A DNA stretch of 64,000 bases from Ancylostoma caninum. Taxonomy: Eukaryota; Nematoda; Chromadorea; Rhabditida; Ancylostomatidae. The stretch is from contig JBAJFG010000172.1 in the NCBI GenBank assembly GCA_037903475.1, positions 3,278,001-3,342,000 on the forward strand, written 5' to 3'. This document shows, piece after piece, positions 35,939 through 44,282 of this stretch; the stretch's first letter is position 1, and each line of letters begins with the position of its first letter. A program made the position numbers and the translations under genes. The notes beneath the pieces were generated by a model. It was given only the letters and a program-made list of their open reading frames with translations. It was not told where the DNA came from and ran no database searches.

Positions 35939-36295
35939 TCAGAGGCACCGTCCCACCTCTGAATCGTTCTTGAGATTTTCATGCGAAAAGAATCTCCAGG
36001 AGCTGATGATCACAATGCTATATGTGATCCCATGCGAAATCATCAGAAAACCCGTTTTCGAGCCCCAATTCTTGAGGAGCCTGTGGGCGGAGCCGAGGGG
36101 CGGGACCAAGGCACTGCCTGAAACTGTCTTCACTCCCAATAGCGCACCTACGGGGGCAATTCGTTATTCTCGCGAGAGTCTCTATCAGAATAGAAACTGT
36201 GCTCCATGCGTGACGAACAAAGGAATACGTGAGGTGAGAACCCTGTCGATTGGTTCCGCTGACAGACTCTTCAATGACTGGGGTTTTTCACAGGT
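35939..36295. mobile_element. Long-TIR MITE, GGCACCGTCCCACCTC family, copy 4 (right arm truncated)
   Basis: Starts AGGCACCGTCCCACCTCTGA and continues with GCGAAAAGAATCTCCAGGAG and GTGGGCGGAGCC. The interior CTATCAGAATAGAAACTGTG and GCGTGACGAAC matches the interior of the 47375 copy. Only a short part of the right arm (ACTGGGGTTTTTCACAG) remains. Confidence 0.8.
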
Positions 36296-36932
36296 ATTAG
36301 TCGCGGGCAGGGTCAAGCATGACGATAGGAAAAACCGACCCTCAATACGACCCCCATCCCTATTCCCTCGTCCAACTCCCACCTTTCCACGACCCCCCCC
36401 CCCCAACACCCCCTTCTGCTCCTGCATGTTTTCTCTATACACTAAACAGTTTCAAGGAAGAAGACACAAAAGAAACACATTAAGACAGACTGCAGGAACG
36501 ATCATATCATTACGTGTCAAAACAGGACTGGTTGGCAGCGCATGCGAGGGAATCGGTTTCAACGTTGGCATTTGCGCGCTCACGGCTTCGATTCCTGGCG
36601 ACCCCAAGAAATTTTTGCACGGGTCGGAATCACTTCAGAATCAGAGTGGAGTAAAGAGGGTGGAAATGTTTAAAAAGTAGAGTGTGGGTAGCGAGATCAA
36701 TAGATTGCACGTGCGAGGATTCGCCTGCAGGGCCCGTCAGAATGTGGAAAACCAGGGTTAATTAGACCTAAGTATCCCAGTGTTTGGGGTTCACTGCTTG
36801 GAACGTCCCCCGTGATCTCCTTCGGGTAGTCCAGGAAGGCATCCGGCAACGTTTTGCATAAATTTCTAAGATAAATCACGGTAAGCGTAAGTGTGAGTGA
36901 GAGTAGGCGCACATTTGTGTGCTACACCGCGT

Positions 36933-37005
36933 GCTCGCATAGCTCAGTGGGTTGAGCGAATGATCGACGTCGTGACGGTCAGGGGATCGAATCCTGTCCT
37001 GTGCC
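36933..37005 (+). other. tRNA-like segment A1
   Basis: Starts GCTCGCA-TA and has a perfect D-arm GCTC...GAGC. It has an A-box-like TAGCTCAGTGGG and a T-arm CAGGG-GATCGAA-TCCTG (five pairs, seven-base loop) with B-box-like GGATCGAATCC. The anticodon arm is poor and the acceptor stem does not close, so it is a tRNA relic or tRNA-derived unit, not a working tRNA. Confidence 0.7.
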
Positions 37006-37079
37006 ACCCTTTTGCAAATACATATAGTATGCTGCCTACGGCTGCTGCAGTTATCTAACTAACACCAATTTAAAAAGTA

Positions 37080-37146
37080 GCCCGGATGGCTCAGTGGTTT
37101 GAGCGGCAGATTGCAATCTGTCCCTATCGCTGGTTCCACTCCGTTG
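37080..37146 (+). other. tRNA-like segment B1
   Basis: Starts GCCCGGATGGCTCAGTGG, with a perfect A-box match TGGCTCAGTGG and D-arm GCTC...GAGC. A stem CAGAT-TGCA-ATCTG lies in the anticodon position, and GGTTCCACTCC is close to the B-box consensus. It differs from segment A, so each tandem unit carries two distinct tRNA-like modules. Confidence 0.7.
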
Positions 37147-37322
37147 GAGATCCAGAGTTAAGCATCGCAGTGTTTGGGGTTCACTGCTTGGAACGTCCCC
37201 CGTGATCTCCTTCGGGTAGTCCAGGAAGGCATCCGGCAACGTTTTGCACAAATTTCTAAGATAAATCACGGTAACCGTAAGTGTGAGTAAGAGTAGGCAC
37301 ACATTTGTGTGCTACATCGCGT

Positions 37323-37395
37323 GCTCGCATAGCTCAGTGGGTTGAGCGAATGATCGACGTCGTGACGGTCAGGGGATCGAATCCTGTCGTGTGCC
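37323..37395 (+). other. tRNA-like segment A2
   Basis: Nearly identical to 36933-37005, 390 bp downstream; it differs near the 3' end (GTCGTGTGCC instead of GTCCTGTGCC). A- and B-box-like sequences are intact. Confidence 0.7.
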
Positions 37396-37469
37396 ATCGT
37401 TTTGCAAATACATATAGTATGCTGCCTACGGCTGCTGCAGTTATCTAACAAACACCAATATAAAAAGTA

Positions 37470-37536
37470 GCCCGGATGGCTCAGTGGTTTGAGTGGCAGA
37501 TTGCAATCTGTCCCTATCGCTGGTTCCACTCCGTTG
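37470..37536 (+). other. tRNA-like segment B2
   Basis: Copy of 37080-37146, 390 bp downstream, with one change in the D-arm (GAGTGG instead of GAGCGG). Confidence 0.7.
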
Positions 37537-37798
37537 GAGATCCAGAGTTGAGTATCGCAGTGTTTGGGGTTCACTGCTTGGAACGTCCCCCGTGATCTCC
37601 TTCGTTCAATTGTGATATTCGTCCGGTTCATAAGATCTTCCGTTCACTCGACCCAGCAGGATCTAAAAATCTCTAGAGAACTGTGAGACACTCCTTCAGA
37701 GATGCTCCATCACAATTCTCCAACTGAGCCGAAAACGAACAGAGCGAGATCATTCACAGTTCGAGCAAATAAAGTCCAACTTTGGATCAGAAGGACCT

Positions 37799-38225
37799 TT
37801 AGCGCTCCGCTTCCAGCTCCACGTTGTGAGCATCTTGTTGAAGTACAAGATTTCCTAGTATTTTTTTTTGGAATCAATGATTTTGAAGGAGTGCTTGGAT
37901 CCCAGTAAAACTTTTATCGTTGTGCTTACCTTTCCTCGGTGCAAAATAATGATTATTGTTCTGACTTTTAACTTTATCAATACTGCAACTTTGTAAAATT
38001 TTGTTTTCACCAGGAGTAATAAACTTATAGTTATATCCCATTTCTGGCTTCGTTTTTGGTATCGTTAGCAATTTTTTCCAGGATTCCCTGGTCTGAACCC
38101 AGCCATCATACCTTTTTCAAAAATTAGTTTCTCCACAATTCATACCTGAATCTTGTAAGTCCGTGCTTTACTTCAGTTTCTATTAGCAAGTCCTGATTAT
38201 CTGACTGATCAGCTGTGCGTTTCAT
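37799..38225 (-). CDS. Unrecognised 97-residue protein
   Basis: Three exons join in correct phase on the minus strand: 38225-38146 (from ATG), 38087-37930 and 37854-37799 (ending TAA). Introns are 58 and 75 bases; donors GTATGA and GTAAGC and acceptors CCAG and CTAG are normal. The product is polar and mixed-charge, with segments MKRTADQSDNQDLLIE, GYNYKFITPGENKILQSC and GNLVLQQDAHNVELEAER. It has no signal peptide, membrane segment or recognised domain. An acceptor-like CTGCAG about 30 bases before the ATG could be a trans-splice site. Phase consistency over two introns supports a real gene; function is unknown. Confidence 0.5.
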
Positions 38226-39507
38226 AGCACCTACACCATCCTTCTCTGTTGCTGCAGACCTTCAACCTCGGATAAATGACACCGCAACCAGTGCCTATAA
38301 TATATCGACCTTGATACAATGTGCGAGATTTGCATGCGCCGGCATTGTTATCCGCACAAAAAGCCGGTGATAATTGCGGCCCGATGAGGCTCGACACTGA
38401 CATGATGAGGATCGCACGATGAGGTCAACCGGAGCCGACGACTGCATTCGCGTCGGCGTCTGGAGCAATACAATCAACTGTCACCACGGGGATCAGAGGG
38501 ACACAGAGTCGTTGGCATATCCTCCTCGAGTATTTATTTATTTATCTATTATATGTATACATCGTGGAGAGTCACAGTGCAACCCTTACAAAGAAGGTAC
38601 AAAAAGAAGGGTTATCGGAGGATTGAAAGAGTAACAAAATCATAGATTAAAATTGCGGTGTGCGTGAGGCTACCAACCGTATCGACCCACCACCTTATGT
38701 CGAAGTTCCGGCATAGGAAGCCTAGTAAGCCCCTAGCCAACCGGTAGCGATATGGAAACTTTTATTCTCATCAGAAGTGTTTTCTTTCTATTCTGGTTTT
38801 CGTCTGTTCCGGAGGCTTGATTGAGCCTAAGTAAAATATATAGGGCTCAGTAATGAAAATGACTGGAGGGAGTTCTTATCATATCTTGTTTTTGTTTTCA
38901 AAGTTTTTCTTTTTTTGCCTGTCGGAGTGTGACTAAGTAGATTTTTCGTTCATTTTAGATATACTGTATACATGTATGCCACCCGATAGTCGTCAATATT
39001 TATCCATATATTTATTTATAACACACATAGAAGGCTAGATTAATAACCGCTGAACACTAGGAAATACGAAACTTATATAGAAAAAAAAACAGAACATGAA
39101 TTGAGTTAGAAAGGAAATGGCGAGTGATAACTGTAGTTGCACAGGTAGAAGTCGGGCAGACGGCACAAAAAAATGTATTAATCCACTCAAGAAAAGGACT
39201 GCGATGCGGTCGTTTTCAATCAATATCAGAAATCCCACCAGGCAACATCAGCATCATTAGATCGCTAAGTAAAATAGTGCCTTATTTGTTCTCCAAGTTC
39301 AAATATGAGCTACAAAGAGACCTTGTGATGTAAACTAGGTTGGGCTATTTTGAGGGCAAAAAAAAATGCAAGGAAGGTGAAGGGTAGAAAACTAGATTAG
39401 CACTCGGGTTTGAAAAAAGTGCGTAGTGTAAAGAGAAGAACGGGACCTCAATAGTAAAGCCTGGTTGGGGGCCAGTTCTCGTATCACTCACACTATCAGA
39501 CATACAC
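38226..39507. other. Gene-poor stretch
   Basis: Includes the 5' flank of the 37799-38225 gene and AT-rich DNA. No further exon chain or repeat family was recognised. Confidence 0.4.
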
Positions 39508-39509
39508 TA

Positions 39510-39877
39510 CTCAGGAAACCTAAAAACCGTGTTTTGCAAGAGATTGAACTATGCAAATCACAGGACTAAAACATGCAATCTTTTAATCAATAGTTCTACA
39601 CCAGCAATGGTCATATCCATGCAAAACCCATGCATACCCATGCGCCTCCAAAAATCCGATGCAAATTGAACGCACGAAAAACCCATGCAAATGCATGCAT
39701 AGCCCATGCAAGATTCATGCATATCCATGGGTGTGCATGGGTTTTGCATGGATTGACTATTGCTGGCATAGAACTATTGATTTTAAAAAAACCGTGTTTT
39801 GCATGAGCACGCATGTCTCAATCGTGGAATTTGCATCTTTCAATCTCACGCAGAACATGGGTTTTACGTTTCCTGAG
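39510..39877. mobile_element. Palindromic MITE with TA target duplication
   Basis: The termini CTCAGGAAACCTAAAA and its near-complement ending GTTTCCTGAG are flanked by TA (39508-39509 and 39878-39879). The whole 368 bp folds back: TCAATAGTTCTACACCAGCA at about 39587 faces TGCTGGCATAGAACTATTGA near 39760. The centre is packed with CCATGCAAA and CATGCATA words. A TA duplication is compatible with a Tc1/mariner-type mobiliser. Confidence 0.82.
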
Positions 39878-40249
39878 TACTTATTACTTTTTATCATTTA
39901 CTGATACGGTATAGCACAATTCGAACCATGAAGTAGGCATTCCGCAGTCATTTCGACATTTCCTGGCAGTGGGTGGTTGGGTGAAGTGTCGGAAGTCGTC
40001 ACCAGCACACTACTTGGTCAGTGGCCATCCGTATTTCTGTTATCTCATCCTGTGTCCATACTCCAGCACAAATTCCTGGCAAATAGTGCAGTATGCTCAC
40101 TGTATTAGTAACGAAAACGTGACCAAATCGATTGAAATCGGATTCATTAGAAGACGATATATTCCTCGCGAACACTGATTGTAGTATCTTCCACATCTTC
40201 CGTGCTCCAACGAATCTATATTCTGCTCCCTGCTTCTTGAAGAATAGGG

Positions 40250-40412
40250 CCCAGTCGCATCGCAGTCGCAGCTCAGACGCACGCGTTTACGGCCTAGTGA
40301 CGGCCCCCCGTTCTTTTCATTGAGCATGTACATGCAGTGTTGACCGGTCTTCATAGAAAATCCCTTGCAAATGGATGCGTGCGACTGATGCGCGACTGAC
40401 GCGACTGCTACT
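40250..40412. mobile_element. GACGCACGC-family foldback element
   Basis: CAGTCGCATCGCAGTCGCAG and CTCAGACGCACGCG oppose GGATGCGTGCGACTGATGCG and GACTGACGCGACTG. The interior shares GACCGGTCTTCATAGAAAAT with relatives at 40708 and 48590. Confidence 0.7.
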
Positions 40413-40707
40413 ATAAATTACCCTTTACTTGTTACTCAAAATTTGGACTTGAAAAGAAACCACCTGAAGCATTATCAAAGACTACAAAAAGTAGGTAGAG
40501 TAAGTTTCAAAAAAAAGGACATTATTCAGGCAGATCAAAGCCATGCGAGTCTTTCCCGTCTGAAAGGGCAAGAAAAACGACCGCGGCAAGGGTCAGATCA
40601 GAAATAGAATAATTCCACAAGGATAATTATCATAAATTCCATCATTCTCTTGAATAGAAGTACCAACAGCGGTCCAATCACAGGTGGGACAATAGGCAAT
40701 TTATTCT

Positions 40708-40790
40708 AAGTGGCGCTTCAGTCGCGCATCAGACGCACGCATCCATTTGCAGAGGATTTTTCATGAAGACTGGTCAAGGCTGCATTTACA
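40708..40790. mobile_element. GACGCACGC-family element, one arm only
   Basis: CAGTCGCGCATCAGACGCAC, CATCCATTTGCAGAGGATTT and CATGAAGACTGGTCAAGG correspond to the right side of 40250-40412 in reverse orientation. The opposing arm is missing. Confidence 0.65.
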
Positions 40791-40844
40791 CCCCTATATC
40801 GTCGGGAGGCCGCAAGATGAGCTTGCCAACCACCTAGGCAAACG

Positions 40845-41337
40845 AAGCTCGTCAAATGTATTGCCAAACAAGAAGTCCCGCAAAATGTATAGTCATGCAA
40901 ACCCCGTCAAATTTATTGCCACGCAAAACTCGTCAAATTTATCGCCACGCGAACCTTGCCAATTGTATCGTCAAACCAAAGGGTTATCAACCGCGCAAAA
41001 ATTCCGATATCATCAGGATATTGTGCCATGATACCAATCTTAGGAATTCGCTACCTTACCAGCTAAGCCATCCGGATCGACACCGCCGATGGTTTAAGTC
41101 TCCAGCTAAGAATAAAATGAACGCCTTATCAGAACACCCGTAAAATCTATCGTCATGCAAACCTTGCCATTTGTATCGCCAAGCAAACCTCGTCAAATGT
41201 ATCGCCAACAGATTCCCTTGCCAAATGTATCGCCAAACAGGCTCTTCACTCATTCTCCCGTGAATCATATTGCCAAGCAAGATTTTATCCCGTAAAATGT
41301 ATTGCCAAACACATTCTCTTGCCAAATGTATCGCCAA
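40845..41337. repeat. Degenerate 26-bp minisatellite
   Basis: Two blocks (about 40845-40985 and 41140-41337) of imperfect units near 26 bp, approximated by CGTCAAATGTATCGCCAAGC plus a short variable end. Alternative starts are TGCCAAATG and CCGTAAAATG. The intervening 150 bp is unrelated. The repeat makes open frames rich in WRYIWQ and AIHL on the minus strand, which are not genes. Confidence 0.85.
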
Positions 41338-41999
41338 TGAACATCAGAGTAGGGCCCAGGATACCAATGTGAATAAAAGATAGGGCAACCAGGAAAGGTT
41401 TTCCAAATGTTTTGGTGCCTTATTGATGTGAAGTGGCGATCGATAGCCATCTTTTCCATTCCCGTTATCGCTTTTCATTTTGGGCCTATACCGCCTCGAG
41501 GAATAAAGGTCATAGAAAGCGATCTGCATCTTTGGAAGCGATCCAAGGTGATGAAACCTGATGATCGATACGCATCGTTTTCATTGCCCTTGTCTCATAT
41601 ATAACCGTTGCATTTTGATCCATTTTGAATGGTGGAAGCCTGGGATTACTCTTGGTGTTGACAGCACTAACACCTAAACGCGCAAGAGGAACGGTAAGCT
41701 AGCTTCAAATAGGAGAACAAGGAGCTGCTCTGCGAAGCCATAGGTACCAATTTCAACTGAAATTCAAAAAAAAAAAAGAAAAAGACAGAATAGCGCAAAA
41801 CTTTCCAAGAGAAATTCTTTTATTTTCAGTCATCGCCATTGAAAGTGCACGAGAGGCGCTCAGAAAAATTACGCTATTTTCACCGTTATGAGAAATGAGG
41901 GTGAGAATATCTAAATTTGCTCTATTTTCAATATCCTATGCTACAATGGGCCACTAAATAATCAATTATCAATTCAGAGAGGTGTGGTCGATGATGATG

Positions 42000-42191
42000 T
42001 CAATCAGTACGAGAGGCTAATACGTGTCGCTGGTCGTCCAATGGTAAGTACCGACGTCGTCCTGTCTGAGTGACCTGTCTCCTTGATGCAATCCTCTGAT
42101 TTCCTTGAAGGGAGCATACACGAAAACTTTCATCATCGAAATTGTAGCGTAACCATCGGACAACAAGAGGAACAAAATTGGATGATGTGAC
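42000..42191 (-). CDS. Orphan 3'-terminal exon, product unknown
   Basis: A good acceptor TATTTTTTCAG at 42192 precedes a 63-codon open frame ending in TGA. The translation (NFVPLVVRWLRYNFDDESFR, then VCSLQGNQRIASRRQ) looks like real protein. The frame can also be read from an ATG at 42284 through a hydrophobic stretch (YSTILILNLLYC), which would make a 94-residue secreted protein, but that stretch is more likely intron because it ends in the polypyrimidine acceptor. No upstream partner exon was identified. Family not recognised. Confidence 0.35.
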   Translation of the reverse strand, partial: VTSSNFVPLVVRWLRYNFDDESFRVCSLQGNQRIASRRQVTQTGRRRYLPLDDQRHVLASRTD

Positions 42192-42329
42192 CTGAAAAAA
42201 TAGTAAGCAACCCTTGAAAAGAGAGAACTGAGTGCAATAAAGCAAATTCAGTATGAGAATGGTTGAGTAACACACGAAAAACATAGCTTATCATTGCAAA
42301 GCCGAGTGAGAAGAGGAGAAAACAGCTGT

Positions 42330-42480
42330 GCTGGTATTCATGAAAGCGCGGGAACGGGAAGGGACGTGACGGGTACCCGCTGCAGCTTGTTCCCGACGGG
42401 AACCTTCCTAGTCACCCGTACGGGTAATATTTGTATTCATGAACGACTAGGAAGCGGGAAGACCGGGAAGCATCGAATAT
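42330..42480. repeat. GC-rich repeat bounded by GTATTCATGAA
   Basis: GTATTCATGAA occurs at 42334 and 42433, around CGGGAACGGGAAGG and ACCCGTACGGGTA blocks. A related reversed stretch lies at 43430-43610. Confidence 0.55.
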
Positions 42481-43171
42481 ATTCGTAAACACGACCGAAT
42501 TTCAGGATTTAGAGCGCGAAATGAAGGTTCTGGAACATATTCCGTGAAGAATCTATAGGCAAAACGTTGTTTTTCCTCATTTTTCTTCCTAGAAGCGGGT
42601 CTCCATGTGGATCTCTCACTATTATAGTAAAACATGAGGAATCTCTACCTCGCGGATTGGTGCTGCATATTCCACATCAGAGGCCTCGAAATTTTTTTTT
42701 CGCCGAAATTTTGTGTAGAGGGGTTATTTGAGGTGTTGAACACTAATATCTTATCCATTTTGTAACGTCACCTCATTTTTGTAGGGCCACGATGGGTATG
42801 TGATAGTCAATTTAGGGAAAAAAATTTATTTTGGAGAGAAAACGAAGGTGGCATGCACAATAATTGGGATGATCGTGGTCAGCGCCTAAAACCACCCCTT
42901 TGTGCGAAATTTGAGAGGATTCCACGAGGTGATGTATCTACAGTAACCCTGCCCTAACACTGCAAAAAATGTGTTTACAAAATGTGTACAAAATGGATAC
43001 GTTATTCGTGTTCAGCACATCAAATACGCACCATGCCAATTTTCGGCGAAATTTTTTTTGGAGATTTTGGGGCCTTTATTGTGATATAGTGTCTGTTTTT
43101 TTTTTCGGATGGATGGCACTTTTTGGGTGATCAACGGTAGTAAGCAATCAAATAACATACATATCTGACAA

Positions 43172-43353
43172 TAAAAAAGAATTTTGTTTGGGTAGTGAAA
43201 ACAAGTAAGTACGGAGCAAAGATAGCATTCAATTAACTAAGTGGGAAGCAACACAAAACTCTTAAAAAAGAATTTTGTTTGGGTAGTGAAAACAAGTAAG
43301 TACGGAGCAAAGATAGCATTCAATTAACTAAGTGGGAAGCAACACAAAACTCT
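43172..43353. repeat. 91-bp tandem duplication
   Basis: Two essentially identical 91-bp copies (43172-43262 and 43263-43353), starting TAAAAAAGAATTTTGTTTGG and ending CAACACAAAACTCTT. Confidence 0.95.
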
Positions 43354-43429
43354 TCTGAATCTTAAGAACGCATTGCCATATCAAGACTCGTCAATGAAAC
43401 GCAACAATATTGAAAATTGTCGCAGAAAT

Positions 43430-43610
43430 CCATCGACGGGTAAAACTTCCCGAGGCCTAGATGGTCGGGTAAGCGGGAACCTTCCCGTCCACCCGCCGGG
43501 TAGGCGGGGAAGATACCGGCCGGTTTCATGAATACAAATTTTTTACCCGCGAATCTCGTCCACCCGGCGGGTAAGCTAAAACCTTCCCGCTGACATTCAT
43601 GAATACCGCT
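43430..43610. repeat. GC-rich repeat bounded by TTCATGAATAC
   Basis: TTCATGAATAC occurs at about 43526 and 43595, with CCACCCGCCGGGTAGGCGGG and CACCCGGCGGGTAAGC palindromic blocks. This is the reverse orientation of 42330-42480. Confidence 0.55.
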
Positions 43611-44260
43611 ACTGATCCCTTTCACGCCACAACTCATCCGGAGATAGTGGGATACATTGTCGAGCCTCTTATATCTTAACAATATAGATGCGTTTAGCGA
43701 TTCAACCTGCGTAGAATCACTGGAGCTATTTCCGAGGCTCCCTAAGATTTAAAATTTTTGACTTGAAAATTATCGTGTGTGCTCTAATTCGATCAATTCG
43801 AAACTTGAGTGCTCGAAAAAAATTGAAAATCGATGTCGATTAGATTCGAAATTCGATAATTCGAAAAAGCGAAAATCGAATAAATTCGAAATTCAATCAT
43901 TCAAAAGAAGTGGAAGGTCGAAATTCGATATATTTATTCGAAAAAAATTAGGAATCGAATGAATTCTGAATTTAACCATTTGAAGAAAATCTCGAGTAAT
44001 CCGAAGTATACTTAATTGATGTACAAGTGATTGGAAGTTATGTGTGGTGCTAGTTCTTCATCGTGGTGTGTCGACAAACATTTACTCCTAGTTGCTTGTT
44101 CTGTAGTCGAACCAGTTTACTTCGAATGTCCTAGCAATTGCCTATTTGTCATTTTTAACGCTATCTGCCCTCAATGTCTCATGAAAATTCCTCTGACCAT
44201 AGGAACTTATTAAAATATGTATGTATAGTCGGAGGGATGAACTCATGGAATAACATTGAC
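43611..44260. other. AT-rich low-complexity flank
   Basis: Dense TTCGAA/TCGAAAATCGA words from 43785 to 43990, probably low-complexity or decayed palindromic repeat. No exon is supported upstream of the kinase start. Confidence 0.45.
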
Positions 44261-44282
44261 ATTACAGGAAAAGAAGAAAGAA

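Larger units (their letters stand above)
36760..37605. repeat. 390-bp tandem repeat carrying tRNA-like units
   Basis: A 390-bp unit is repeated about 2.2 times. Landmarks TGTTTGGGGTTCACTGCTTG at 36781, 37171 and 37561, and GCTCGCATAGCTCAGTGGGT at 36933 and 37323, all show the same 390-bp period with few differences. Each unit has two tRNA-like segments (types A and B, listed separately) separated by about 75 bp. Similarity ends abruptly at about 37603. Long minus-strand frames here are repeat by-products. Confidence 0.92.

Noticed and set aside
35970..36680. 236-codon open frame, the longest in the window
   Set aside because: The first third is a MITE arm of the GGCACCGTCCCACCTC family, the rest has poly-C and no domain, and no start or splice context supports it.
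37051..37631. Repeated minus-strand proteins containing TLTVIYLRNLCKTLPDAF
   Set aside because: They are by-products of the 390-bp tandem repeat; no ATG or splice context is conserved and the other strand carries tRNA-like modules.
40845..41337. CRISPR-like repeat array
   Set aside because: Units vary strongly, the period is inconsistent, there are no unique spacers of fixed length, and the genome is a nematode's.
44031..44213. Upstream 60-codon frame as extra kinase exon
   Set aside because: It does not join in phase to the SH2 exons and has no kinase-family similarity; the ATG at 44283 gives a natural start.
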